64,000 nt of DNA from Pseudomonas mendocina (GCA_037482215.1 CP148074.1:3782001-3846000); one strand, 5' to 3'; positions 36,463 through 45,730 are shown, numbered from the stretch's first letter. The notes: generated from the sequence alone by a model not told the origin. Numbers and translations are program-made.

Positions 36463-37701
36463 ATGAACAGCTCTACTGCGCTTCATTTGCGTCAACACCG
36501 CCCATTTATTGCGTTTTGGTTCGCCCGGGTTTTTACCGCTAGCGGCTTTCAGATGCTCACAGTGGCCATTGGCTGGCAGATGTATGCCCTGACGGGCAAC
36601 GTGCTGGACTTGGGATTGGTTGGTCTAGTTGAGTTCCTGCCCAAGGTTTTGTTCATCCTCCTGACAGGGCATGTGGCAGATCGCTTTGACCGGCGTAAAG
36701 TTGCAGCCATTTGTCAGGCCGCCCAAGGGCTGGTTGCGCTGACCCTGCTAATCGGCAGTCACACGGAAGCCATCAGTCGGGAAATGATTTTCGTCATTGC
36801 CTTCTTGTTGGGCACCGCCCGCGCCTTTGAAATGCCTACCACCCAGGCGCTGCTGCCCAATATCGTCCCCGATCACCTGTTTGCCCGAGCCGTCGCTGCC
36901 TCGGCATCGGCTATGCAATCAGCCACCATCATTGCCCCGGCATTGGGCGGGCTGCTGTACGCATTGGGCTCAGGCTGGGTCTATGGGCCGGCTGCGCTGC
37001 TCTATCTCTGCGCCCTGAGCCTGATGTTGAGTCTGCCCAGCCAACAGGTGCCGGCTTATCAGAAAATGTCCGTGCAATCGTTGTTGGCAGGCTTCCGCTT
37101 CATTCGCAGGCATCAAGACGTATTCGGCGCCATATCCATGGACATGGTCGCTGTCCTGCTCGGCGGCGCCACTGCGCTGCTTCCAGTATTCGCCAAAGAC
37201 ATCTTGCTCACCGGCCCATGGGGGCTTGGGCTGCTGCGTTCGGCTCCGGCCGTTGGCGCGCTGCTGATGTCCTTCTGGCTGGCTCGTTTCCCGATTGAGC
37301 GCAAGGTGGGCCCAATCATGTTCTCCGCCGTGGCAATTTTCGGCGTTGCCACCATTGGTTTTGGCCTGTCCACCTCGTTGTGGTTCAGCTTGGCGTCTCT
37401 GGTGGTATTGGGGGCAGCCGACATGATCAGCATGGTTATCCGCGGTGCCTTCGTGCAATTGCAAACGCCGGATGAAATGCGTGGCCGGGTGAGCGCGGTT
37501 AACGGCCTGTTTATTGGCGCCTCCAACCAGCTGGGGGATTTCCGGGCCGGTGCAACGGCTTCACTCTTGGGAACAATACCTGCCGTATTAATCGGCGGCT
37601 TTGGCGCAATCCTGGTAACAGGTGTGTGGATTCGACTGTTCCCAACATTGGCCAATCGTGATCATCTGCATCCCCAAGCCAGCGATGGCCCTAGGCAATA
37701 A
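36463..37701 (+). CDS. MFS transporter, enterobactin-exporter-like (DHA3/EntS type)
   Basis: A 412-residue carrier with about 11-12 hydrophobic segments. The start MNSSTALHLRQHRPFIAFWF, GHVADRFDRRKV (loop 2-3) and IRGAFVQLQTPDEMRGRVSA (loop 10-11) are typical of the EntS/MFS_3 group. The ATG at 36463 is chosen over a TTG at 36433 because it gives the family N-terminus. The substrate is unknown; exporters of siderophores or drugs are in this group. It is divergent from cioAB. Confidence 0.85.
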   Translation: MNSSTALHLRQHRPFIAFWFARVFTASGFQMLTVAIGWQMYALTGNVLDLGLVGLVEFLPKVLFILLTGHVADRFDRRKVAAICQAAQGLVALTLLIGSHTEAISREMIFVIAFLLGTARAFEMPTTQALLPNIVPDHLFARAVAASASAMQSATIIAPALGGLLYALGSGWVYGPAALLYLCALSLMLSLPSQQVPAYQKMSVQSLLAGFRFIRRHQDVFGAISMDMVAVLLGGATALLPVFAKDILLTGPWGLGLLRSAPAVGALLMSFWLARFPIERKVGPIMFSAVAIFGVATIGFGLSTSLWFSLASLVVLGAADMISMVIRGAFVQLQTPDEMRGRVSAVNGLFIGASNQLGDFRAGATASLLGTIPAVLIGGFGAILVTGVWIRLFPTLANRDHLHPQASDGPRQ

Positions 37702-37713
37702 CCCTCGCTCATG

Positions 37714-37737
37714 AAAGCCGCTGTAAAGCGGCTTTTT
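37714..37737 (+). terminator. Terminator of the MFS gene
   Basis: AAGCCGCT / AGCGGCTT with a 4-nt loop followed by TTTTTT. Confidence 0.88.
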
Positions 37738-37788
37738 TGCAGCTTATCGATTTGCCCTAAATAAATAAGCTGCCTAAGCGGTCAGAAA

Positions 37789-37817
37789 TTCACCACCAGT
37801 TAATGAACTGCTATCAT
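37789..37817 (+). promoter_or_regulatory. Candidate promoter of the purine permease gene
   Basis: TTCACC (37789-37794), 17 bp, TATCAT (37812-37817). It predicts a leader of about 100 nt in which CTACG / CGTAG (37849-37864) and TATGC / GCATA (about 37867-37890) could form two hairpins. Confidence 0.45.
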
Positions 37818-37924
37818 GCGCGCCCTTTAATAGATCGGCTGCAAAAACCTACGTAAAAGCGTAGATATGCTTTGCTTACAGCGGGCATAGTCACCGCACC
37901 GCAGTCGCCAGGGGAAGCATCCGC

Positions 37925-39217
37925 ATGCTGGAAAAACTATTTCAACTGAAGGCCCACAACACCACTGTTCGCACTGAACTGCTGGCAGGCCTGACCACCT
38001 TCCTGACCATGGCCTATATCCTCTTCGTTAACCCCAGCATCCTTGGGGAAACGGGCATGGATAAAGGTGCAATCTTCGTGGCCACCTGCCTGGCGGCAGC
38101 ATTTGGCTCGGCCATCATGGGTCTGATTGCCAATTACCCGATTGCACTGGCTCCAGGCATGGGTTTGAACGCCTTCTTTACCTACACCGTAGTTAAAGGC
38201 ATGGGCTACACATGGGAAGTCGCACTGGGGGCGGTGTTCCTTTCAGCCTGCTTGTTCCTGCTGCTGTCGATCTTCAAGATCCGCGAGTGGATCATTAACA
38301 GTATTCCGCTTGAGCTGCGTTCGGCGATTGCCGCCGGTATCGGCCTGTTCCTGGCACTGATTGCTCTGCAAAATTCCGGCATCGTAGTCGATAACCCAGC
38401 CACCTTGGTGAGCTTGGGCAATCTCGGCAAGCCTGAGGCCCTGCTGGCGATTTTCGGCTTCTTCCTGATTGTTGGCCTTGAAGCCCGCCGCATCACTGGT
38501 GCCGTATTGATCAGTATTCTGCTGATCACCGCCATCAGCATTGGCCTGGGTATTTCCAAGTTTGGTGGCGTGATGTCGATGCCGCCGTCATTGGCCCCGA
38601 CTTTCCTTAAGCTGGACATCATGGGCGCACTGGATGTGGGCCTGGTCAGCGTGGTCTTCGCCTTCCTGTTTGTCGACCTGTTTGATAACTCCGGCACCCT
38701 GATTGCCGTGGCAAAAAAGGCCGGGCTGATGCGCAAAGACGGCCACATGCCAAAAATGGGCCGCGCCCTGATTGCCGACAGCACCGCAGCCATGGGCGGC
38801 TCGCTGCTGGGCACTTCGACCACCACCAGTTACATTGAATCTGCTGCCGGTGTCTCTGCCGGTGGCCGTACTGGCCTGACCGCCTGCGTCGTGGCAGTGC
38901 TGTTCCTCCTGGCCCTGTTCTTCGCCCCACTGGCAGGCAGCGTTCCGGCCTTTGCCACAGCCCCGGCACTGATGTTTGTTGCGGTGCTGATGATGGCTGG
39001 CCTGGCCGAAATCGACTGGGAAGACATCACCATCGCAGCCCCCGTGCTGATCACCGCCCTGGCCATGCCACTGACCTTCTCCATCGCCACCGGTATTGCG
39101 TTCGGCTTTATCGCCTGGGTGGCGGCTAAGGTCCTCGCGGGTCGCTGGCGCGAGCTGAACCCGATGCTGGTGATTCTGGCCGTGTTCTGCGTTATCAAGC
39201 TGGGCCTGTTCTCCTGA
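37925..39217 (+). CDS. NCS2-family purine permease (AdeP/GhxP-like)
   Basis: A 430-residue membrane protein with about 13 hydrophobic segments. The AzgA-like subgroup is shown by RTELLAGLTTFLTMAYILFV, NPSILGETGMD, ALAPGMGLNAFFTY, DLFDNSGTLIAVAKKAGLM and GTSTTTSYIESAAG. Such proteins import adenine, guanine or hypoxanthine with protons; the exact base is not decidable here. It has a possible structured leader. Confidence 0.93.
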   Translation: MLEKLFQLKAHNTTVRTELLAGLTTFLTMAYILFVNPSILGETGMDKGAIFVATCLAAAFGSAIMGLIANYPIALAPGMGLNAFFTYTVVKGMGYTWEVALGAVFLSACLFLLLSIFKIREWIINSIPLELRSAIAAGIGLFLALIALQNSGIVVDNPATLVSLGNLGKPEALLAIFGFFLIVGLEARRITGAVLISILLITAISIGLGISKFGGVMSMPPSLAPTFLKLDIMGALDVGLVSVVFAFLFVDLFDNSGTLIAVAKKAGLMRKDGHMPKMGRALIADSTAAMGGSLLGTSTTTSYIESAAGVSAGGRTGLTACVVAVLFLLALFFAPLAGSVPAFATAPALMFVAVLMMAGLAEIDWEDITIAAPVLITALAMPLTFSIATGIAFGFIAWVAAKVLAGRWRELNPMLVILAVFCVIKLGLFS

Positions 39218-39221
39218 TATG

Positions 39222-39249
39222 ATGCGCCCGCTCGCAACAGCGGGCGCAT
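39222..39249 (+). terminator. Perfect 11-bp hairpin between permease gene and trmA
   Basis: ATGCGCCCGCT / AGCGGGCGCAT with a 6-nt loop, 4 bp after the permease stop. The T run is short (TT), so it may be only a weak terminator. Confidence 0.6.
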
Positions 39250-39273
39250 TCTCCGCCGATTGACGAGTATTCC

Positions 39274-40362
39274 ATGAGCAGTCCCCAGTTCGATCCCAGC
39301 ACCTACAGCACTCAACTCGATGAAAAAAAGCAGCGCCTGATCGAACTGCTAGCGCCTTTTGATGCGCCTGCTCCGCAGGTGTTTGAGTCACCTCGGGAGC
39401 ACTACCGCCTGCGGGCCGAGTTCCGCCTGTGGCGCGAAGGGGAAGACCGTCACTACGCGATGTTTGCTGCTGGGGACAAACACCAGCCCATCTTTATTGA
39501 AGAATTCCCAATTGCCAGTGCGCTGATCAATGATCTGATGCCTCGTTTGAAAGCCGCCTGGCAGTCAAACAAGGTCCTGGGCTTGAAGCTGTTCCAGGTT
39601 GAATTCCTCACCACCCTCAGTGGCGAGGCACTGATTACCCTGTGCTACCACCGCCCGCTGGACGAGGCTTGGCAAGTCGAAGCGGAAAAGCTGGCAGCCG
39701 AGCTGAACGTCAGCATCGTTGGCCGCTCGAAAGGCAAACGCATCGTCATCGGTCGTGACTACGTGCAAGAGCGCTTGGAAGTCGCCGGCCGCACCTTCAG
39801 CTATCGTCAGCCGGAAGGCGCCTTCACCCAGCCCAACGGCCAAGTGAACCAGAAGATGCTGAGCTGGGCTTACGATGTACTGGGCGAGCGGGACGATGAC
39901 CTGTTGGAGCTGTACTGCGGTAACGGCAACTTCACCCTGCCGCTGTCCACCCGCGTACGTAAAGTGCTGGCTACCGAGATCAGCAAATCATCGGTGAACG
40001 CTGCGCTGGCCAATCTGGATGACAACGGCATCGACACCATCACCCTGGTGCGTCTGTCAGCAGAAGAGCTGACCGAAGCCCTCAACGAGGTCCGCCCGTT
40101 CCGCCGCCTGGCTGATGTGGACCTGAAAAGCTACGACTTCGGCACCGTGTTCGTCGACCCGCCCCGCGCTGGGATGGACCCGGACACCTGCGAGCTGACC
40201 CGCCGCTTCGACCGCATCCTGTACATCTCGTGCAACCCGGAAACCCTGGCGGCAAACATCGCCCAGTTGCACGACACACACAAGATCACGCGCTGCGCAC
40301 TGTTCGATCAGTTCCCCTACACCCATCACATGGAATCCGGGGTCCTACTGGAGCGCCGCTAA
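39274..40362 (+). CDS. trmA: tRNA (uracil-54-C5)-methyltransferase TrmA
   Basis: A 362-residue SAM enzyme that makes T54 in tRNA. It has the substrate segment [18 protein letters not shown], the SAM motif [15 protein letters not shown], and the catalytic SCNPETL with the nucleophilic cysteine. It lacks the N-terminal TRAM domain and Fe-S cysteines of RlmC/RlmD, which separates it from them. Length is normal. Confidence 0.96.
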   Translation: MSSPQFDPSTYSTQLDEKKQRLIELLAPFDAPAPQVFESPREHYRLRAEFRLWREGEDRHYAMFAAGDKHQPIFIEEFPIASALINDLMPRLKAAWQSNKVLGLKLFQVEFLTTLSGEALITLCYHRPLDEAWQVEAEKLAAELNVSIVGRSKGKRIVIGRDYVQERLEVAGRTFSYRQPEGAFTQPNGQVNQKMLSWAYDVLGERDDDLLELYCGNGNFTLPLSTRVRKVLATEISKSSVNAALANLDDNGIDTITLVRLSAEELTEALNEVRPFRRLADVDLKSYDFGTVFVDPPRAGMDPDTCELTRRFDRILYISCNPETLAANIAQLHDTHKITRCALFDQFPYTHHMESGVLLERR

Positions 40363-40380
40363 CTGCGGCGCCCTGCTGCT

Positions 40381-40770
40381 TCACTGGCTACGGTTCAGGC
40401 CGCGTAACGCCCAATAGCTGAGCAACGCGCCTGCCACTTCCAACACCAGCGCATAGAGATTGAAGGTCTGCTGTGCGCCGCCATCCAGCCACAGCCCGCC
40501 GATGCGCGCCAGCGCCAGTGAACTGTCGATCAACACCAGCAGAATCAGGGCTGCACGCATCAGCTGTGCCGAGGTCAGGGACAGGCCAATAAAGGCCGCC
40601 AGACCAATCTGCAAGCCGCCATAGAAAGCGCGAACATCCGTAGCCGCTGCCGCAGACATCAATAGCATCCCGCTGTAATTGACCATTTCATGGGGCCGTA
40701 CAAAGTAAGCCAGCCCCAGTCCCAGCAGCACCAGCAATTGGAGAATCAGCACTACGCGCGCAAACAGCAT
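40381..40770 (-). CDS. DUF4345-type small membrane protein
   Basis: A protein of about 129 residues with four hydrophobic segments (MLFARVVLILQLLVLLGLGL, then near 30-65, 70-90 and 105-125). The pattern FYGGLQIGLAAFI with ARIGGLWLDG fits DUF4345. Function is unknown. The ATG at 40770 has AAGGA 8 bp upstream; an ATG at 40779 would add three residues without a ribosome site. It is convergent with trmA. Confidence 0.78.
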   Translation of the reverse strand: MLFARVVLILQLLVLLGLGLAYFVRPHEMVNYSGMLLMSAAAATDVRAFYGGLQIGLAAFIGLSLTSAQLMRAALILLVLIDSSLALARIGGLWLDGGAQQTFNLYALVLEVAGALLSYWALRGLNRSQ

Positions 40771-40926
40771 GTTTGGCATCCTTTCAGGTTATGTGTCGGC
40801 AACTAATCGTTATTGCATTGTTATACCTGAAACAGGCCGGTCGGGAGCACTATGGCTCCAAATTACGGTCAGAGAAGCTGTCACGGTCCTTCGCTATAAT
40901 CGCCCTTCAACTACTCAGGAGCCTCC

Positions 40927-41361
40927 ATGCGCCAGTTTATTCTTCTGGCCAGCCTGTTCAGCAGCCTTAGCTTTGCCGCTGAACCGCTGACCATCGACGT
41001 TCACCGCGACGCCAACTGCGGCTGCTGCAAGGCCTGGATCAGTCACTTGCAAGACAATGGTTTCACCGTGAACGACCACGTGGAGCCCAACATGACCGAA
41101 GTAAAAATTCGCCTGGGTGTCCCGCCACGCTTAGCCTCGTGCCATACCGGCGTGATCGACGGAAAGTTTGTTGAAGGCCACGTCCCCGCCGCCGACATCC
41201 TCAAAATGCGCCAGCAGCCTGATCTGATCGGCGCCGCCGTACCTGGCATGCCCACAGGCTCACCGGGAATGGAATACGGCAACGTGCGCGACGCCTATCA
41301 GGTCATTGGCCTGAACAAAGACGGCAAGGAAACCGTGATCAGCGAGTATCCGGGCAACTGA
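40927..41361 (+). CDS. DUF411 periplasmic metal-binding-type protein
   Basis: A 144-residue exported protein with a short signal peptide (MRQFILLASLFSSLSFAA, cleavage near 18). The core HRDANCGCCKAWISHLQDNG has the CxCC motif typical of DUF411, and LASCHTGVIDGKFVEGHVPA the second conserved Cys-His site. These proteins are often associated with copper resistance, but no copper genes are nearby. GGAG lies 8 bp before the ATG. Confidence 0.9.
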   Translation: MRQFILLASLFSSLSFAAEPLTIDVHRDANCGCCKAWISHLQDNGFTVNDHVEPNMTEVKIRLGVPPRLASCHTGVIDGKFVEGHVPAADILKMRQQPDLIGAAVPGMPTGSPGMEYGNVRDAYQVIGLNKDGKETVISEYPGN

Positions 41362-41435
41362 ACAGATGACAGCCGGAGTGGCAGACTTCGGTTTAACAGA
41401 CAACACTCTTAAAGCTCCATACACAGGACGAAGCT

Positions 41436-42314
41436 ATGCGCTGGGAACGTGGAAGACGCAGTGACAATGTAATTGACGAGCGCGGCAGCAGTGGCGGCGG
41501 CCGGCGTATGGGCGGTGGCAAGCTGACGCTAGGCGGCGTCGCCATTATCGTCGTGATTGGCCTGATCAGTGGCCAGGACCCAATGCAGATACTCGGCCAG
41601 ATTGCCGGGCAGGCGATGCAAAGCGGTGGCCCAGTCAGTGTTCAGGACAGCGCACCACCTGCGGCCAATGATGAACAGTCGCAATTCGTTCGTGCCGTGC
41701 TAGGCGATACGGAAGACACCTGGCGGGAAATTTTTCAACAGGCCAACCAGCAATACCGTGATCCCAAGCTGATTCTGTTCCGCGATGGCGTCAACTCTGC
41801 CTGCGGCTTTGCCAACTCGGCAGTCGGGCCGTTCTACTGCCCTGGCGATCAGCGCGTGTATATCGACCTGAGTTTCTTCCGCGAACTGGAACAGCGCTTC
41901 GGTGCCGCCGGGGACTTCGCTCAGGCCTATGTGATTGCACACGAAGTCGGCCACCACGTACAGACCCTGCTCGGCGTGTCAGCCAAAGTGAATGCGGCCC
42001 GCCAGCGCGGCGAAAAACTGGAAGGGGCTAATGGTCTGCTGGTACGCCAGGAGCTGCAAGCTGACTGCCTGGCCGGTGTCTGGGCGCATCATGGCCAGCG
42101 TCGCCATGACTGGCTGGAAGCCGGTGATTTGGAAGAGGCCCTGAATGCGGCCAACGCCATCGGTGACGATCGCCTGCAAAAACAGGCACGCGGCCAAGTG
42201 GTACCGGACTCCTTCACCCACGGCTCTTCCGAGCAACGAGTGCGCTGGTTCAAAACGGGCTTCGAGTCGGGTAACCCGAATCAGTGCGACACCTTTAAGG
42301 CTACCCGTCTGTAG
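41436..42314 (+). CDS. ypfJ: YpfJ-type neutral zinc metallopeptidase
   Basis: A 292-residue protein. MRWERGRRSDNVIDERGSSG and the Gly-rich stretch, then one membrane helix (about 32-48), form the family N-terminus. The zincin motif HEVGHH is intact in VIAHEVGHHVQTLLG, with RQELQADCLAGVWAHH providing the third ligand. The catalytic part probably faces the periplasm. The substrate is unknown. Confidence 0.92.
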   Translation: MRWERGRRSDNVIDERGSSGGGRRMGGGKLTLGGVAIIVVIGLISGQDPMQILGQIAGQAMQSGGPVSVQDSAPPAANDEQSQFVRAVLGDTEDTWREIFQQANQQYRDPKLILFRDGVNSACGFANSAVGPFYCPGDQRVYIDLSFFRELEQRFGAAGDFAQAYVIAHEVGHHVQTLLGVSAKVNAARQRGEKLEGANGLLVRQELQADCLAGVWAHHGQRRHDWLEAGDLEEALNAANAIGDDRLQKQARGQVVPDSFTHGSSEQRVRWFKTGFESGNPNQCDTFKATRL

Positions 42315-42726
42315 GGCGCCTTTAGATACCCGGTCTAGTACTGTTCATTAAGCGGCGAATTAGTTATCTGACCCTAGACATGCCTAGTCGCCAGAGCTGT
42401 TGATGACATGCGCTAAAACTGAGATCGCACCATTTGCCCACTCAGGAGGGTGCTCAGAATTACCGTGGAGGAGGTTGAGCGGCACGGATGCCGCGAAAGT
42501 CGCGATGGGCCATGGATGGCCCTTCGCGGCGAACCTCTGGAGCGGTGATTCTGGGCACGAACCCATAGCGAAGCGGAGGGCCGGATGACTGGGCAAGCGG
42601 CTTTGGTGACTTTCCCCAAGAGGAAAGTCACTCGCCCGAGAAGGGCGAAACCCTTTTTTAAGATCTAGCTAGGTCGATCGAGTAGCTTCGTATCGGTTTT
42701 GCATCAGTCAGCATGCTATTTATCGG
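42315..42726. other. 412-bp gene-free region carrying a hairpin-rich repeat
   Basis: The first 110 bp after the peptidase stop show nothing clear. The rest holds the repeat described at 42440-42660. Two overlapping short frames on the minus strand (42384-42596 and 42413-42631) have no convincing ribosome sites and arise from the repeat. Confidence 0.6.
42440..42660. repeat. Hairpin-rich intergenic repeat of pseudomonad type
   Basis: It contains three inverted repeats in a row: CGCGA...GGGCCAT / ATGGCCC...TCGCG (about 42502-42530), GACTTTCC / GGAAAGTC (about 42609-42631) and CGCCC / GGGCG (about 42634-42648). It ends in CCCTTTTTT. From memory, similar stretches recur in many Pseudomonas intergenic regions and are often mis-annotated as short proteins. 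Only one copy is visible here, so its repeat nature is not proven by this window. Confidence 0.5.
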
Positions 42727-43611
42727 TTACTTCGCCCAGGGCGGCGTCGGCTCTGCCGGGCTGTCATCATCCGACTTCAACATCGCCTGACGACGTGCCT
42801 CTTCGGCCAGCGCAGCTTTGATCTCGCGCATCACCGAATCAATGTCAGCCTTACTCTCAGAGCTGGCAAACTCACCCGTCAGTTGTGAGTCCGGACGCAG
42901 CTCACCGGCCTGATACAAGGCCCACATTTCTTTAGCGTATTGGGTGTATTTCAGCTCAGGGGCAAACTGGCCAAAATACTCCGCCATGTTGCGCACATCC
43001 CGATCCAGCATTTTGAAGGCATGGTTGTTACCCGCAGCATCGACGGCCTGCGGCAAGTCAATAATGACCGGGCCATCCGGGGCCATCAGCACGTTGAATT
43101 CGGACAGGTCGCCGTGCACCAAACCGGCGCAAAGCATCTTCACCACCTCCTGAATCATCATGGCGTGAAACTCCCGCGCGTCTTCGGGCAGCAGGTCAAT
43201 ATCGTTCAGGCGCGGAGCTGCATCCCCCTCACCATCATCGACCATTTCCATCAACAACACGCCATCGAGAAAATCGTAGGGCTTAGGTACCCGTACTCCC
43301 GCGTCCGCCAAGCGATACAGCGCCGACACTTCAGCGCTTTGCCAAGCATCCTCCTGCTCCTTACGTCCGTATTTCGAGCCTTTGGCCATGGCGCGGGCAT
43401 CACGGCTGTTACGGACCTTGCGGCCTTCCTGATATTCAGAGGCCTGACGAAAACTACGCTTGTTTGCCTCCTTGTAAACTTTGGCGCAACGCAGCTCATC
43501 ACCACACCGCACCACATACACCGCTGCTTCCTTGCCACTCATCAGCGGACGTACCACTTCATCGACCAGCCCGGCTTCGACCAGGGGCTCAATACGTTTT
43601 GGCGTCTTCAT
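42727..43611 (-). CDS. RIO1-family atypical serine kinase
   Basis: A 294-residue kinase. The nucleotide region is MSGKEAAVYVVRCGDELRCA with the lysine in CAKVYKE. The catalytic loop is VHGDLSEFNVL and the metal-binding loop is IIDLPQAVD (usually IDFPQ). It lacks the activation segment of normal kinases, as RIO proteins do. Function in bacteria is little known; PA4780 is the likely counterpart. Confidence 0.9.
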   Translation of the reverse strand: MKTPKRIEPLVEAGLVDEVVRPLMSGKEAAVYVVRCGDELRCAKVYKEANKRSFRQASEYQEGRKVRNSRDARAMAKGSKYGRKEQEDAWQSAEVSALYRLADAGVRVPKPYDFLDGVLLMEMVDDGEGDAAPRLNDIDLLPEDAREFHAMMIQEVVKMLCAGLVHGDLSEFNVLMAPDGPVIIDLPQAVDAAGNNHAFKMLDRDVRNMAEYFGQFAPELKYTQYAKEMWALYQAGELRPDSQLTGEFASSESKADIDSVMREIKAALAEEARRQAMLKSDDDSPAEPTPPWAK

Positions 43612-43706
43612 CGCGGTTAATCAGGGTTCCTTTTGAGCCGAGGGGGAATTGTGCTGTTTATACGGCAATCTGCGATCAACGCCCAGCCCATCACTTGCAG
43701 ATTGAG

Positions 43707-44600
43707 TCAGCGAAGCAATAAATGTTTGCGCAAAGCCTCAATCGCATAGCGAACCTTAGCGGGCTGTGCATCCCTGCGCGGCGTGACCAAGTACACACCG
43801 TGAGCAGGAAAGCGCCACGGCTCAAGTATTTGACGCAGGCTGCCGCGCTCCAGTTCGGTATGAATCTCCTGCTCCGGTTGCATGGATATTCCCATCCCCG
43901 CCAGAGTGAAGTTGCGAACAGCCAAAATGTTGTTGCAACTGACACGGCTCTCCAAACGGAGTTTGACCACCTGCTCATCCGGCCCGATGAGCTGCAAGTG
44001 GCTTGCATTGGCGCCATCGGCATTCAAGCCCAGCCAGTCACAGCTGTACAAATCATCGGGACTGAGGATAGGAGGCCGACGCATCAGGTAGTTAGGCGCA
44101 GCGCAAAGGACCATACGTGATTCGCCGATATACCGAGCCACGAGACTTGAGTCATCCAACGTGCCAATACGTATAGCTAAATCAATTCGCTGCTCGACCA
44201 GATCAATCTGCTCATCATGGAACATCAGGCGCAAGGTCAGCCCGGGATGGGCTTGCAGCAAGGGTGCCAGGGCATTGCTTATGAACGCGCCAGAAAACCC
44301 GACGGGCGCAGCGATACGCAGTTCCCCAACAGGGGCATCGCGTAACTCAGCTAAACGCTGCTGAGCCTCCTCAGCAAGGGCCAACACCTGCGCACAGCTC
44401 TTGTAGAAGGTCGTCCCGGCTTCGGTCAGCGTCAGTTTTCGCGTGGTGCGGTGGAGCAGGCTGACCTGCGTGCTCTGCTCAAGCTTGCGAATATGCTGGC
44501 TGACTGCCGAAGCCGTCATTCCCAATGCATCAGCAGCCGCCACCATAGAGCCTTTGTCCACCACGGTAGCGAACACAGCCATGCGCTTTAACTGTTCCAT
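43707..44600 (-). CDS. LysR-family transcription regulator
   Basis: A 297-residue regulator. The N-terminal winged HTH (1-62) reads MEQLKRMAVFATVVDKGSMV and ASAVSQHIRKLEQSTQVSLL. The effector domain follows (about 90-297), with RIAAPVGFSGAFISNALAP. It is divergent from the reductase gene at 44698 with a 97-bp gap that contains an ideal T-N11-A operator right before its own ATG. It probably controls the reductase/DUF2218 pair and itself. Effector unknown. Confidence 0.93.
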   Translation of the reverse strand: MEQLKRMAVFATVVDKGSMVAAADALGMTASAVSQHIRKLEQSTQVSLLHRTTRKLTLTEAGTTFYKSCAQVLALAEEAQQRLAELRDAPVGELRIAAPVGFSGAFISNALAPLLQAHPGLTLRLMFHDEQIDLVEQRIDLAIRIGTLDDSSLVARYIGESRMVLCAAPNYLMRRPPILSPDDLYSCDWLGLNADGANASHLQLIGPDEQVVKLRLESRVSCNNILAVRNFTLAGMGISMQPEQEIHTELERGSLRQILEPWRFPAHGVYLVTPRRDAQPAKVRYAIEALRKHLLLR

Positions 44601-44619
44601 TATTAAGCCCTACTTAATA
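44601..44619. promoter_or_regulatory. LysR-type operator (T-N11-A palindrome)
   Basis: TATTAAG (44601-44607), CCCTA, CTTAATA (44613-44619) is a perfect 7-bp inverted repeat with TAAG-N5-CTTA (T-N11-A) at 44604-44616. It abuts the lysR start codon in the divergent gap. Confidence 0.65.
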
Positions 44620-44697
44620 GTTAAAGCGTTTTTAGCCTATTTTTCTCACCTTTATCCAGCTGCGATTATCTCCCCCGTCATTTCAAGGAGACTCATC

Positions 44698-45339
44698 ATG
44701 AAAATTGCACTCATCGGCGCTACTGGATTCGTAGGTTCTGCTGTCCTGCAAGAAGCTCTCAACCGAGGCCATCAAGTCACCGGCCTGGTTCGCAACACTG
44801 ACAAACTGCCTGAGCATCCAGCGCTGACCGCCCTGGCTAGCGATGTGTACGACACAGCAGCCCTGGCCAACCAACTGGCAGAACATGACGCCGTTGTACA
44901 TGCATTCAGCCCTGGCATGAGCACAGCGGATGTGCGCCAAAAGTTCGTTGAAGGGACACAGTCCATTATCGACGCCACCAAAAAAGCGCAGCTACAGCGT
45001 CTGTTCATTGTCGGCGGCGCAGGCAGCCTGTATGTAGCGCCCAATGTTCAACTGCTGGATACCCCTGATTTTCCGGCGGCGTACCGCGAAGGTGCAGAAG
45101 GCGCACGCCAAGCACTGAATATGATTCAGCAAGAGCACAATCTGGCCTGGACGTTGATCTCCCCTCCGGCCCTCCTCACTCCGGGCGAGCGTACGGGCAA
45201 CTTCCGCCTGGGCGGAGACCATTTGTTGATGAATGGTGAGCAACCGGCTTCTATCACTGTCGCGGACCTCGCCGTGGCGATTGTTGATGAACTGGAACGT
45301 CCTCATCACCTGCGTCAGCGCTTCACTGCTGGCTATTGA
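44698..45339 (+). CDS. NAD(P)-binding reductase (atypical SDR, NmrA/YwnB-like)
   Basis: A 213-residue Rossmann-fold protein. MKIALIGATGFVGSAVLQEA has the GATGFVGS dinucleotide motif; FIVGGAGSLYVAP and SPPALLTPGERTG are typical of this SDR_a5-like family. The ATG at 44698 follows AAGGAG at 8-bp spacing; the open frame extends upstream through the LysR control region without meaning. Substrate unknown. It heads a probable operon with the DUF2218 gene (21 bp). Confidence 0.9.
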   Translation: MKIALIGATGFVGSAVLQEALNRGHQVTGLVRNTDKLPEHPALTALASDVYDTAALANQLAEHDAVVHAFSPGMSTADVRQKFVEGTQSIIDATKKAQLQRLFIVGGAGSLYVAPNVQLLDTPDFPAAYREGAEGARQALNMIQQEHNLAWTLISPPALLTPGERTGNFRLGGDHLLMNGEQPASITVADLAVAIVDELERPHHLRQRFTAGY

Positions 45340-45360
45340 TAACACTCGATGGAGATCAAC

Positions 45361-45642
45361 ATGTCATTTGAATCCAGCGCTTATGTCGAAACTGATACGC
45401 CAGCTCGCTATATCAGCCGCCTGTGCAAACACTTTGCACATAAGGTGCCCGTTACCTTCGATGAGCGGGAGGGACGTATCGAGTTCGATAAAGGACTAGG
45501 AATATTGCGGGCCGAAAACAATGGCCTGCGTCTGAGCGTGCACGCTGACAACCAAGATGACCTTCCGTATTTGCAAGACGTAGTGGGGAGGCATTTTGAA
45601 AGGTTCGCCTGGCAAGCTGAGCTGACCTTAGATTGGCAATAG
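45361..45642 (+). CDS. DUF2218 protein
   Basis: A 93-residue protein (MSFESSAYVETDTPARYISR, then KHFAHKVPVTFDE and LQDVVGRHFERFAW), a full DUF2218 domain. The ATG at 45361 has GGAG 6 bp upstream; an ATG at 45349 lacks one. It follows the reductase closely and is probably in the same LysR-controlled operon. The family function is unknown, though it often accompanies iron or oxidoreductase genes. Confidence 0.88.
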   Translation: MSFESSAYVETDTPARYISRLCKHFAHKVPVTFDEREGRIEFDKGLGILRAENNGLRLSVHADNQDDLPYLQDVVGRHFERFAWQAELTLDWQ

Positions 45643-45730
45643 AGCGCCTGTAGCGAAGTTTGAAAGTCAGATGTGAATTGGCATTGCGCCGTTCACCAAC
45701 GACAATCGACTCTCGCAAAGGAGAACTGCC

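Noticed and set aside
42384..42631. Two short minus-strand ORFs in the intergenic repeat
   Set aside because: They overlap each other in different frames and are produced by the hairpin repeat; no ribosome site or domain.
44443..44697. N-terminal extension of the reductase frame into lysR
   Set aside because: It runs over the LysR gene start and operator; the ATG at 44698 has a good ribosome site and family N-terminus.
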